Of a DNA stretch of 44,017 bases, positions 21,014-33,081 are shown piece after piece. A program made the translations under genes and the position numbers. Numbering within the stretch: the stretch's first letter is position 1; each line of letters begins with the position of its first letter. The notes beneath the pieces were generated by a model. It saw nothing but the letters and a program-made list of their open reading frames with translations, did not search any database and was not told the DNA's origin. Source of the DNA: Triparma columacea (lineage: Eukaryota; Sar; Bolidophyceae; Parmales; Triparmaceae); contig BRYA01000330.1 of assembly GCA_030267965.1 (NCBI GenBank), forward strand, positions 4,261 to 48,277, read 5' to 3'.

Positions 21014-22887
21014 TTACCATCCTTCGAATGCCCCCCCCGTTCCCTTCGTGGTCGAGGTTGCCCCTCCCTCCTCCTCCTTCATCTTCTTGTTGACAACGTC
21101 TGGCACATCGATCCCCCCCTCGTCCGCCGCCCTCCTTGCCTCCTCGAGGTCTATGAAATTAACGTACCCCTGCAGTGAACCGAGCGATGAGCGAAGGAGT
21201 AAGTTGACCCTCTCGTTTTTTCCTTTCCTCCATTAGCTTCCAAAATGCTCACCTCCTCTTCCCCCCAATCGTCCTCAAGCTCCTCCTCCTCCGTCCACTT
21301 CTCCTCCCCCTCGATCCCTTTCACCACCCTTTCCATCCCCTCCGTCTGCAGCGCCACCCTCCCCATCCTCCCGCTCCTGAAGTCCTGTAGGACCTTGTTG
21401 GCTGCGTTCTCCAGGTCCCCCTTGCATTTGTTCTCGGCCACCCTATGCAGCGCGAGCTCCCCGTTCCTCCCGTCCTCCCCCTGGATGTCGATCCCGTAGA
21501 TCTTCCTGCAGAAAGGCTCCACATCCGGTCCCCCTTTCTCTAGGCAGCTAGTCCTTCCGTCCTCCTCCATGCTTACGGCCATGTTCCCAAACCAGCCGAG
21601 CAGCCATGCGGCGACCCTCTGCCCGTCGTATCCCTTCCTCCCCACCGCGTTGCACGCCGCGAGCATGTGGGCGTGGAGGTGGTTGTCGAGTTTCTTCGGT
21701 ATTATCCCCGGCGTGTCCAGGAGCTCAAACTCGTCGGACCCGCCGGTTTGCTTCGTGTAGTCCCCCCCCGCGACCCCGCTGGCGAGGCTGGAGCCCTTCT
21801 TGAGCTCCTGCTTCACTTTTACCCACGTTAGACCGCGGGTTACGCCGGGCTGGTTCTCGGCCTTGCACCTCTTCTTCCCGACGAGCTTGTTGATGAGGGT
21901 GCTCTTACCAGTGTTGGGGTAACCCACGACCCCGACCCTAATGGGACGACCCTTTATCCCCTTCCTGGCCCTGTGGGGAGAGTCCGGGGAGAATGGAGGG
22001 AGCGCGCGGTGGTGAGCGTTAGGGAACCATAATTCTCCCAACTCCACCCAAACTCCATTACTTTGTTTTACCATCCCCCTCCATCCTCACCTCCTCTCGT
22101 TCACGTATTTCCCCAGCTGGAAGATGTGTTTCTTTAGCTGCCTGGTGTTGTCCTTCTTCAAGTCCAGGCAGACGACCCTCGTTCTCCCCCCCCCCTCTGT
22201 TCCGTCATTCTCCACCCCCCTCGCAGCCAGCTTCTGCCTCCTCTGGTTCTCGTCCCCTTCGTATTCGTTCCAAACGTCGAGCCCCGCTCTCCTCCAGTCA
22301 CCTGTTACCTGCTTGGGAACCAAGTCGCTCTTGGTGACCACGATTATGCGACCGACACCGGCAGACCAGGTGGAGACATCGGGGTGAGCAGTGGCAGTGA
22401 CGATGCGGGAATCACGGACCTCGAGAATCACGTCACAGGCGGAGAGGGAAGTTGAGAGGGACTTCTCGCCGGAGGAAATGTGCCCCGGGTACCTGTTAGT
22501 GTGGGGGGGGGAGTGAGGAGGGGAAGTGGGATGAATCTTTGCTTTCTTGTTTGGGTTTTTTTTGTTGTTGCACGTCGCATATCATAGATTTCCAAGACTT
22601 GTGGGGCATCTCTTTATCTTAACAAGCCCTTCCCCAACCCCCACCACCCCCACCGCCAGCACTCACCAGTTAATTGGAGAAGATGAAGTAACCCCAGGAA
22701 CCGCGTCCCCCCAATCTCTCGCCTCGTTCGTCGAGCTAAGCTCCGAGTTGTATCTGACAGTGGTGATGTGGCTGAATGCTGTTGACAGCCTGCCAGTTGT
22801 TGAAAACTTAGTGAGCTGCAGTGACATTGTTGGTGAGATTCTAGATAGTAACATTGTTAAAGCTACGGGTAAGAGCAATGCCTTCAT
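21014..22887 (-). CDS. Circularly permuted organellar ribosome-assembly GTPase (MTG1/RbgA-like)
   Basis: Spliced model: 22887-22667, 22492-22091, 21970-21253 and 21169-21014, with phases 2, 2 and 0 matching, 498 residues. The order of GTP motifs is permuted as in the YlqF/RbgA family: G4 VVTKSDL first, then G1 GYPNTGKST, then G3 DTPG. The signature [15 protein letters not shown], split by intron 1, and [12 protein letters not shown] match the family entry region. The N-terminus ([19 protein letters not shown], then [19 protein letters not shown]) looks like an organelle-targeting presequence, so mitochondrial or plastid large ribosomal subunit assembly is the likely role. The C-terminal third ends in acidic sequence and a GAFEGW end. 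It is divergently arranged with an rRNA methyltransferase gene, a functionally related neighbour. Confidence 0.83.
22569..22587. repeat. 19-bp sequence shared between MTG1-like intron 1 and TBC intron 1
   Basis: TGCACGTCGCATATCATAG occurs here and exactly at 8241-8259, adjacent to the other shared intronic stretch at 8167-8223. Both host introns belong to minus-strand genes. Confidence 0.7.
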
Positions 22888-23225
22888 CGATTGGTTTCTT
22901 GGTCCGAAAGAAGAGCGACGGGTGTGACTTCTATGGGACTTTTCAGGGACTTTTCTCTGACTTTTCACCGATGGTAGACTCAAATTTGTTTTATACGACT
23001 CAATAACCTATTTAAACACTCTACTTGGGTTTTAGAAAACAAATAGTGGGAAGATAGTGGGAAGATATGAGCGTATGATGGACTAAGAGGGTTAAAGTGG
23101 GGCCTCAAAATTAGAGGCTCCAGTCCGATCCACTCTGTTTTTTCTTTTGTCTCAATTCTCCTCACCAAACGCTTACTATATACATGTTCTGTATAAATAT
23201 ACAATTAAGCGCCTAGTAACTCCAT
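22888..23225. other. Divergent promoter region of two organelle-ribosome genes
   Basis: 338 nt, AT-richer than the exons on either side, between the MTG1-like and RrmJ/MRM2-like start codons. It includes TATA-like runs (CTATATACATG, GTATAAATATAC) about 15-55 nt upstream of the methyltransferase ATG. A shared promoter would let both organelle ribosome factors be co-expressed; that is inference. Confidence 0.5.
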
Positions 23226-24289
23226 ATGATATCTTCTATTCACCCTAAATTTCGTCGTTTTCCCCATTTTATCCATCGTTCCTTTGGCTCAAAGGGTAAA
23301 AGTTCATCCAAGGCCTTCAAGGGAACCTCTACGCCGACATTTTCGTCCGTCAAATCGGAGAGTAGCCGTAAATGGCTGCAGAGGCAGCATAAGGACGAGT
23401 TCTCACTGCGGAGAAACAGCGCCAAGAGGCAAAATACCCGTCGTAACAAGGGTGGCATTAACAACAACCAGGTCGTCGGTGGGATCGTCGGGGGTGGCGG
23501 GATGATGTCAAGCACCCCTGATCTTCGGGCTCCGAGTTCTCGTGCTTCCCCTCGCTCCCTCTCCTCGAACCTTCCAACCTCGACACATTTCCTACACCAA
23601 GTAAGCAGGGCAAGCCACAAATTGGAGGACATACTTAAATCACACCGCTACAGTGACATAGGAAACGTGCTCGACCTAGGCTGCGCGCCGGGAGGCTGGA
23701 TGGAGTATCACTCACACCGTGTTTTCGAGTCTCTCGGTGGTGCTGAAATGGAGAGCTCTAAAATTTGCAAAACCCCGACCACAATTGTAGGGGTGGATTT
23801 GCTGGATTGTAAAGTAGGGACTTACGGACTCGCGTTGAACGGGAGACACGGGGGGCACCGCGCTCAGGTTTTGAAGGGCGACTTCACTGATGCTTCAACT
23901 TTGGACGAGATATGGGATCTAAGCCTCGGCTCTGGTTACGGAATGATCACCAGCGACGTTAGGTGAGAATGTGAAAGGGGGAGGAAGCTTGTTGCTGTGA
24001 TGTGTTTTACTTACGGCCTCGCTGCACCCGTCGTAGCCCGAATAGGACAGGTGATAAAAACCTCGACAGCGTGCGGCAGAACGAGCTCTCTCTGTCCGCG
24101 CTATCTGTTGCTGATGAGATGATGATGAGAGGGAAGGGGGTGGTCGTTGTTAAGTTTAGCAGGGGGGAAGGGTGGACGGAGGTGGACGAATTTGGAAAGA
24201 AGATGTTCAAAACGTGGAGGATTGTTAAGCCGAAGGCGAGCAGGGGAGAAAGCAGGGAGGGTTTTTTTGTGGGAGAGCACAAAATTTGA
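23226..24289 (+). CDS. RrmJ/FtsJ-type rRNA 2'-O-ribose methyltransferase, organellar (MRM2-like)
   Basis: Spliced model: 23226-23962 and 24037-24289, phase 2, 329 residues. The N-terminus is basic and Ser/Arg-rich, in keeping with organelle import. Family motifs: KWLQRQHKDEF, then SRASHKLEDI (first catalytic Lys), SAM motif VLDLGCAPGGWMEY (about residue 148), VGVDLLD, the SDVSPNRTG loop that is rebuilt exactly at the splice junction (catalytic Asp), VVVVKFSRG (second catalytic Lys) and SREGFFVG (catalytic Glu). The K-D-K-E tetrad is therefore complete. The enzyme methylates a 2'-O-ribose in the large rRNA of the mitochondrion or plastid. Insertions between motifs and a longer N-terminus make it larger than bacterial RrmJ (about 209 residues). 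Confidence 0.87.
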
Positions 24290-24390
24290 CTTCTTCATAA
24301 AGGTTCAATACGGCATTGTTTGTGTGTAAATCTTTTGCAGTATAATTTTTGTCGTTCTCTCTATTCTATTTCTCCTCCTCCTCCACTTGT

Positions 24391-27300
24391 TCATCCCATG
24401 ACGTGAACCTTGAGCAAGAATGCCTCCTCGTTCATGTCCTGCTCGTCGTTGACGAACAAGATGACCTCCTCCGTTCCCACCACATCCATCTCCGCAAAGT
24501 GGAGCCTCATGTACCCCACGGCCCTCGGCTCGATGTCCACCGTCTCCTGCCTCGGCTTCATCACGCTCTCGTCCGACGACATGAGCTTGTACCTCCTGGT
24601 CCTGTCCCACTGGTTGGTGAAAGAGAGCTTCTTGCTGCACCCGGCGCCGATGGGCACCTGAACGTCGTACACTTTGGTGATGACTGGGAGCGCACTGTTC
24701 ACCGTCACCAGCCAAGCGCACACGAGCTCCTTCGTGTCCAGGTCCACCATGTGCACGTGAATCTTCTTGGTCCCCGCGGCCTTCATCCTGAACTTCACCG
24801 CCGCCCTGTTGAAGGCTCCGGGCACTAGCTGGAAGGGCCTGCTCGGGTCGAAGAACGTCTCCGCCGGGCTGCTGCTGTACACCATGACCCTCCGAGCGAA
24901 CTTGTCCCCCTGAATGACAAGCTCGCTCGGGGTGCTCTGCCCGACAGCGGCGTTCACATCCAACCTAAGTCTGCTCTGCACAACCACGTGCCAGCACTCG
25001 TGCACGACTCCCTGGTAGTGGTCGTCGTAGATCAAGATGTAGAACTCCCCGACGCTGGGGAACTTTCCGCATCTGTACTTGATCAAAACTTCCTGCACGC
25101 CCCCGGCCTGCGCCCCTCCCCTCCAGTCCACGACCACCCTGTTGCTGTTCATCTCGACACAGTGCACGTACTTGTGGCTTCCCGCGTCCTCACTCTCGTA
25201 GTTGTGGTGGTCCAGGCTGTTGGGTTCCCCGAGTAGCTGGATGCTCCTTTTCAAAATCTCCCCCTCGGCCTGGAAGAACCTGAAGCTCCTGTCCACGATC
25301 ATGGGCCGGGGCCTGACGTTGAGCTCGAGCACGCTCGTCGTGTGCCCGTACGTTCCGCTCACGAAGCTCACGTTGATGAGCCTCTCTCCCATCTTGCCTC
25401 CGTTCTCCTTCTGTCCCGGGTCGATGCTCAGCATCGTGAAGGGGATGCTGACGCTCTCGTGGGCCTGGAGGGTTATCATGTAGCCGCTCTTGCCGTCACC
25501 GTCTATCATATCGTGCTCGATGGGCCACTCCCCGACCGTTCCGACGGCGGGGACGACCCTCCTCCTCAAATACATCCATTCCTCTGAGCCGGTCACGATC
25601 CTGAGCTCGGCGTCATTGAAGTCGATGGAGAACCTCTCCTCGGCCCCGAAGGGGTTCTTCAGGGTGTACTCGAAGTAGATCGTGTGCCCGAACCTCGGGT
25701 TCAGAGTGTATTTGGTGGTGAGGCTCTGGGTCAACAAATCCCTGACGATGTTCTTCTTCTGTCCCTCCCTGTACCACTTGATGAGGTTCAGTGCCTCCCT
25801 CTCGTCGTTCCATGCGTCCCCGCTGTCCGCCGAGAACAGCTGGGGTTTCTTTCCCCTAAGCCTCGCCGCCCTCTTCCCGGGGTTCCCGCGGTACGCGTTG
25901 AGGGTGGCCATCTGCCTCCTTTTGATTGGGTCCGTCTCAGCAGACACTGAGCTGCCCTTGCTGTCGAGGAGGGACAGCCCAAGCTCCATGAGCACCTGGA
26001 TGAAGTCGCTCCTTACTATACTCCCTTCCGGGTTGGCACCTCCGTTGTCGTACCTTCCGAACAGCTCCACTAGGTCCACGCCCCCTCCCTGCACCATCTT
26101 CCTGCTGGCCCTCCTGATCTTCTTCTCCACCTCCCTCGTGTCGGGATCGGAGCTAAATTTGTAGGCATTCTCGACCTCGTCGTCGTTGTTCTCCTTTTCC
26201 CCCTCTTCGTCGTCATCAGACTCCTCCTCCTTGCCCTCCTCCTCCCCAGCCTTGGCTCCATTGCAGAGCCACTCGAAGAACTGGCTTACCTCGACCTCGG
26301 TGGATCCCCTGTCCATCCTCTTGACGAGGCTCTTGAGCTCTCCCTCAGTAGCCCGGATCTTGCACCCCGCCACCAACTTGCTGAGAACTCCAACAAAGGA
26401 CTTGAAGTCCATCCTTCCGGTCTTCTTCCCGTAAGTCTGGAAAAGCTTGCCGACACCCCTGCCCCTGAGCCTGTACTCCGCGGCGGCGACCATCTTCAGG
26501 CCCTCGCTTAGGGACACCTCGTCGGTCTTACCCAGATCGAGCGAGTTGGAGATTATGAGCCTGGCAAGCAGGGCCGCCTCGAGCTTCATCTGCTTGTCTT
26601 GGTTCCTCCCCCCCTTGGTCTTGGCCATGAACCACTTCTCGAAGAGATCAACTCCAATCTCGCCGTCGTGCCTGGCGTCAGTGTCCTTAAAATCGTTCCT
26701 CAGGATGGACTGGCACCCCTCTCCGTTGAGATCGACGTCGAGGGGCTTGAAGAACTCCCCCGATGCAATCATGTCCCCGAGGGTCCTGCGCCACGCCGCA
26801 TATGAAATCGACTCCCTCCCATTTGCAAAATCCGACAGCTTCTGTCCACCGCTGAAGGTCGAAGCGAGACCGTAAGCGGCAAGGATGGTCTCCTCTGCAG
26901 CGACCACATTATCTTCAGCCACCGCCTCCTTGTTCTTTTCTGCCTGCTTCATCTCCCTCTGCTTAGACTTGATGAACTTCTTGAACTCCTGCATGGAAAT
27001 GGCATTGTTTTTGGTGGAGTCAAACTTCTTACACAAATCGTCCTTCTCGGAGGAGCTCAGTTCCTCGAAGCCATGCTTGAGCTTGGTCAAGGAGGCTCCA
27101 AAGTCCTCGTAGGACATTTCCTTCTCTCCTTCGGCGATAGATTCGAAAAGGGACTCTAAGGAAATACCGCTCTCCTCCGCTTTGGTGAAGAGGCCGACGA
27201 CCTTGGTTTCCAACGGCGAAAGGCTAGAGTCCGAAGTGGAAGAGGCGACCTTGTTGCCAAAGGCAGAGATGAACTCAGCCTCTGAAAGGAACCCCTCCTC

Positions 27301-30300
27301 CTCCTCGGCGAAGCGTCTAATGAGCTCCTTGGCCTCAGCAGAACGGACCTGCTCGAACTGTCCGAGGCTCTTCATTCCAGTCTGCAAATCAGCGGCGTTG
27401 ATCTTGCCATCTCTGTCGATGTCAAAGTGAGCGAAGCATTCCTCGATGGTAGTTCCCATGGTAATAGCCTTGGCCAAGATCTTGCGAAGCTTAGACTCGA
27501 CATCAGCAACGTAATCCTTCCCAACAAATCTCATAAATTCGGCCAAGCTGACGAGGCCGTTCTTGTCCTTGTCGAAGTCCTTCAGGACCTCAGACACCTG
27601 GGCCTTAGTGAGGTCATTGAAGACACCGAGGGTGCTCAATCCTTCGCTGAACTCGGCGAGGGTAATCTCGCCGCTCCCGTCCTGGTCAAACTGGGCAAAG
27701 GCGGCGCTTAGGGAGGTACCCATCTCCTCAGCCTTGAGAAGGATGGCCTTGAGCTTCTTCTTGGCAGAGTCGACGGGGTCGTACTGCTTACCCATGAAGG
27801 TCATAAACTCATACAAGCTAACCTTTCCGTCTCCATCGTTGTCGAACTTCTTCGACAGAGCCTTGAACTCCTTGTTGCTCAACTTGGAGAAAGTGCCCAA
27901 CTGAGAAAGACCCTCGCGGAACTCCGCAAGGGTGATCTCCCCCGAGCCATCCTTGTCGAAGAAACCGAAGATGTCCTCTACTGACTTGCCCATCGCCTCC
28001 GCTTTCTTGAGGATCTTGCGAAGCTTGTCCTCTTCTGGAGACTTTGGCTGACGATCGCGGACAAAGGAAATAAACTCGGAGATCGAAATCATACCGTCCG
28101 AGTTCCTGGGGAAACGGGAGACCAGCAGGGAAATTTCATCGCGGCGCATGCCTTCAAAGGCCTTGAGGCTTTTTAGGCTTTCCTCAAAGTCGTTGGGTGT
28201 GATCTCCTTCTCCCCGGAACCGTCGAGGAAGTTAAAGGTCTCCTCGAGGGATGTTCCGCGTTCCTCGGCGAGAGTGAGAAGGCGCACGAGCCTCTTTTCG
28301 AGGCGTTTGACATCGGGAACGTCAAGGAGCTCCATCAAGCCCGAGTCTGAGTAGTCGATGCGTCCCTTGGTGGAGGAGCGGAACCTCTTGCAGAGAAGCT
28401 TGAGCTCCTCGTATATGATGGTCTCCATATCTTCGGCTCCTCTCCCCGCGCCCTTTCCTGCCAGATCGCCCCCGTCGACACCAAATGACTTGATCATTCG
28501 CTTCAAGTCCTTGTTGGACTCTGAGAGAGGGCGGGCACGGACCTTGTGCTTGGCCCTTCCTCCGGGGGTCGAAGGGCGGGAGGCGGCATTGAGGGACTTG
28601 GAGAGGGTGCTGCTTCTCCAGTTGAGCTCCGCGCCAGGGCGGGAAGACTCGACCTCGATCTCAGCGTCGATTCCTTCGCCGACAACGTCGCCGCCCTTCC
28701 CATGCTCGCCGTAGTTAGCCATGAGCATCTGAACCTGACCTACAACAGGCCCTCCCCCGATGGCACCGGGACGGACGCCCATTGCTCCTCCTTCTTCAGA
28801 CATACCGCGGGGGGAGATAACATCGTAGACCCTAGCGAGCTTCGCCGTGGACTTGCCCTGCCTCATGAGCTTCTTCAGGGGGATGGCAATGGTTCCGTAG
28901 TGCATGAGGGCGTCGCCATCCCAGACGTCAACGTAGAGGCTCTTGTTCTTGAGGTAGGTCGCGAAACTCTTCGCTTCGCTTACCCCAATCATGGAGAGAT
29001 CAATCGTGAACTTGAGGGTGCGGGAGGGAGAGTACTCGTTGCTTCCCTTCCCGCTCTTCTCCCTGCACAGCACCCTGGCTACGGTGTGGTCGTCTTCGTC
29101 CGATCTTGATGACTTGCGGAGGACGAGGCGCTCGGTCCTTGTGGGCTCCTTATCATAGAACTGGAAGGTGAAGTAAACCGAGGTCGGGAGAGGGGCCGAC
29201 TTCTCCACTGCGTTAAAGGCAGCAAACTGGAGAGTGATCTCGTGGCGGAGCTTGGTGTCAGCAAGCTCAGTGTCGATGTTGTATGTAGAGGATGGGTCGG
29301 CAGACTGAACATCGTCGTAGTTTTCGAGAACCTTCTCGAAAAATCCGTGGCGCCCGAGGCGGGTGCGAGCGGCGCGAGACATGGGGTTATCAAGAGGGGC
29401 AGAGTTGTTGATTGCCATCGCGTTGGGGTGGTAGTCGGTAGTACGAGCGTACTGGGGGGCTGAGTTGAGGTTATCGTAGGACGAGTTGAAGTGCATCGGG
29501 GCAGTGAGAGCGGCCCCTGCAATGTTCTTGCGGTCCTTGGGCACATGGATCCCCTGCCTCCATCCCTCCCATTCCTCCTCCTTGATTGCGGCCATGGGAG
29601 CATCGTCGGCAGAGTAGCGGTGCTTGCCCTTGGATTTACGGGACTTGCGGAAATTGGAGTAGGACCTGCGCCCGGCGCCGGTGCGCAGGACGAGAAAGTT
29701 GGAGAAAGAGTCGCCAGAAACGATGGAAGATTCGAGATCCGAGTCGGAGTCGGAGAATGTCTTTCTCCTCTTCTTCTTCTTCTTCTTCTTCTTCGGCTTC
29801 TTAGGCTTCTTGGGCTTCTTAGTGGGCTCGACAGACTCCTCTTCTGATTCCGACTCCGACTCTTTCTCGGACTCCTCGTCGGAGGAAGAAAACTTAGTGG
29901 CGACTGACTTCTCCGAATCCGATACCCACGATTTCTCAGTCTCGGCATCAGAGACGTCAGCTTCGTCGTCGGATTCATCGTCGTCGACGAGGGGTGTCTC
30001 ATCGCGAATTTCCTGCGGCGAGCGAAGCGTTGGTATTGAGTTTAGGTTGTGTTTGAGGTTAATTGCTTTTTTTGTCTATCCTCTATCCCCTCACCTTGCC
30101 CTTTTTATCAGTGCACTTCAATTCGAAAGAAATTTGCTTACTTTCCTCCTCGTCGTCCTCCTCGTCTTCGTGGGGATTATAGATGTGGTCGTTGGAGAAA
30201 ATTCGGCAGCGCTGGTCTGAAAAGAGGGACAACGAGACTTTGTTTGGGTTCCTGTCGGAGACCTTGGGAATGTTGCGCAAGCGGAGGCGATTGCCGTCGT

Positions 30301-32166
30301 AAGGAACGTAGACCTGCGAGCCGACGACCACGATGAAGTTCTCCGCGGTGGTATCCTTCCCACGGCGTCCGGCTTCGGTGTTAGACTTCACGAAGGACTG
30401 GGCGGGGCGAATGATGTACTCGAGGATCATCACCACACCAGAGAGCTCATGCTTGTTAAAGTTGGCCAACGTCTGCTTCTTGCCCATATCGACGAGTTCA
30501 TCGTCATTCCTGTCAGATTCCTCTAGGTCGACTTCGAACCATGTCGTATTGGTCAGGGAGCGACCGTTGTGGATTCCGATCTTGAGCCTGCGGATGAGGA
30601 TCTTGGCCCTGGCCTTCTTGTTTTCGGCATGATTCTGCTTCAACATCTTCTTACGTCCAAACATGGTTGTCTGCGCGAGGGGAGGAGAGGGGAGGGGAGA
30701 GGGTTATTTTTCGTGTTTCGCGGGAAGGGGGGGGTGACAGACAAAAACTCACCTCCTCCTTGAAGACCTCCTCCTCGGGAATCTGAGCGTTCAAACTGGT
30801 GATGAGGTTGCGCTCATAGGTATCCCTCTCGGGGATCGTGACTGCCAGGTTCTTGAAATGGAGGTTGAGCTTGGGGGCCAACTTGGGACGGAGCTCAGGA
30901 GCAATCTGCCAGCTTTTCTTGCTGCCAGAGGCGTCACCACCAATAATAGCGCCCTTGAAGGTACCGCGCTCGTCGGGGTACCGGATTTTGTTGGCCTCCA
31001 GGCCTGCGACAACATCGCTGGCACCAATGAGCTCGTTCTCGGGGAAGAGGTTGGAGTCCTTCAACAACTTGGTGAGCTTCGTGTGCGTGTTGAGCTTGTA
31101 GCGAACCTTGCACCCGGCGATGGCTATCTCGTCCAGGCGGTAGTAGTCATTCTTCGTGAGGAAGCGCAGCTTACGGGGAGTTCCGCCGTAAATTTTTAGC
31201 GGAAGGTAACCATCCTCACTCGTGTCCATGTTGGTCACGTCCTTCAGGGAGACGTCACCGAAGGGCTGGAGCAGGGCCCAGCCGCAACCGTACTGGCCGG
31301 AGACGACCTTGGTGCTCTTGCTGACTTCTGTGGCCACCAACTCAATAATGGCAAAGCAGTTGGGATCAGTGATGGCGGATTGCCAGTACACGAGCTCATT
31401 AGCCAGCAGGTTGTTCTTCTTCATGGCACTATCGGAGTACCTGTGCCCCATCCAGGTTGACCCGAAGAAACGCTTAGAGGTGGAGTGGTAAAAAGACATT
31501 GAAACGGAGTACTCGAGGGTGTGGTCAGGGAATGCATCCAGGCGCTTTTGAAGGGCATCTGGGATGTGCCAAGCCTCGACAGACCGGATGTTTATCACGA
31601 AGGACTGAGGCTTCTTCTGGCTTTGTGGGGCCAAATCCTGCGGCAGGGGGGTCAGGGGGGTGCGAGGGGCGAAAGAGGAAGGGGATGGGTGAGCAGGGGT
31701 TTCACTCGATTTAAGTTGGGGGGGAAGTTATTTAGAGGTTGGGGGAGGTATAGCGGGGAAATGAAGGGAGAGAGCTGGGGTAGGGAGGATTTTCGGGGAG
31801 AGGGATAGACGCATGGGCTGGAATCTGTCCAACAACACTCACCCCAGACAAATCATCAAGAGTAAGTAAGGTCGATCGGGAGGAGAAGCCCAACCACTGC
31901 CTCAATCGGTATATTTCCTTCTTCTTTCCCCTAGGATTGGGCGTGCCCTTAGCGATGGCGCGGGCTAATTGGGTCGTCTTCTTAACTCGAGCCCCAGCAG
32001 AGGAGAAATTCTTGGGTCTATCATCGTCGGAGGAGGAGGCCTCATCCTCCTCTGAGGAGTCTTCCTGCTCCTCCTCGGACTCCTCCTCGCTACCGCTGGC
32101 GAACTCCTCCTCCTCGGAAGAGGAGCTCTCCTCGTCCTTGTCTTTCTTCTTCGTTCCTCGTGCCAT
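24391..32166 (-). CDS. NPHP4: Nephrocystin-4 homologue with inserted EF-hand array
   Basis: Spliced model: 32166-31843, 31637-30753, 30670-30095 and 30012-24391, all junctions phase 0, 2468 residues (human NPHP4 has about 1426). The N-terminus is Ser/Glu-rich. Exon 2 encodes the NPHP4-type C2-like region (FFGSTWMGHRY, then GCGWALLQPFGD, then LPLKIYGGTPRKL). Exon 4 begins with acidic and Lys-rich low complexity, then a second C2-like segment. From about residue 1180 to 1560 several EF-hands follow (FDKDGSGEITLAEF, FDNDGDGKVSLYEF, FDQDGSGEITLAEF, FDKDKNGLVSLAEF, FDIDRDGKINAADL). From about 2030 come the NPHP4 C-terminal MSP-like repeats: YFEYTLKNPFGAEERFSIDF, ILIYDDHYQGVVHECWHV and a final FVNDEQDMNEEAFLLKV. 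NPHP4 acts at the ciliary transition zone. Calcium binding is inferred from the loops. Confidence 0.85.
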
Positions 32167-33081
32167 AACTTCAGGCAAATATGGGACAAGGGACAAGTTC
32201 AAAATTGGAAATGGGCCCCGAAAATCAGAAGAACCGGTTTTGACAAGGCGGATTCCAAAATTAGCAAAGAAATTTTCAGAAATGCTGCATGAAAATAGCA
32301 CGCCGTAAAAAAAATTTATGCACCCCGGCGTCAGACAAAGAATATTACGGGCGCTTATACTTTAACTTTTATAAGTTGACGTAGTTTTAGGTTATTTTGA
32401 ACACAACTAGTCCTGTTTACGATGATAAGCGGTGTCTTCAACGTTATTTTTTGTAATATTTACGAACCGATACAGGTAGCCCACGACTTCACCAAACTCT
32501 TACATATAGCCAATGTCGTAGAGCTTTCTAGAATCAACAGTCCAACTCTGGCTCAAAATTTGGAAGTGATGGAAAAATATCCACAGTTCAAATTCATTCT
32601 TTTAATCAATTTTAAACTCGTTTTAAAAAAATTGACCATGATCGTGCATATTCATCAACACAATATTTGAGAATATATTTTCAATGTCAATAAATCATAT
32701 ATATTGATCATATGTATCCTTTAATAATTTTATGATTTTCTTAATTTAACTTGAGAATTTTAAGTAAATAAAAGAAAAAAGAATTTTCTGAGTTGGTAAT
32801 TGAATTTACATATGGTTTCAAAAAAAGTATATTTGATCATTAATCAAATACTATATGATTTTTTATAAGTTCTAACGACAGACTAGTTCATGAAAATTTT
32901 TGTAAATTTTTTGTGTATACATTTGTCATCACTTTTGAGGTAATTATCCGTTGTGCGATAACCAATACCTCGCTATCCTATTATCACACCTTTTGTTTGA
33001 CGATTTATTCCCTCTAATATCAATACCACGGATTAATCTCACCACCCTCTCTTCGTCGATGCCCCGTCAACTTCCTTTTAG
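32167..33081. other. AT-rich divergent intergenic region
   Basis: 915 nt between the NPHP4 and HACD start codons. From about 32310 to 33000 the composition is strongly AT-rich, with runs such as TTTTAAAAAAATT and ATATATTGATCATATG, unlike the GC-rich genes around it. The longest plus-strand frame (32422-32670) has biased hydrophobic composition and no recognisable motif, so I do not call it. No tRNA, terminal repeat or transposase is visible. Confidence 0.6.

Noticed and set aside
23101..23160. Possible tRNA-like sequence in the divergent gap
   Set aside because: No complete cloverleaf or T-arm consensus could be folded by eye.
32422..32670. 82-residue plus-strand frame in the AT-rich region
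   Set aside because: No recognisable motif, biased composition, and no splice or promoter support.
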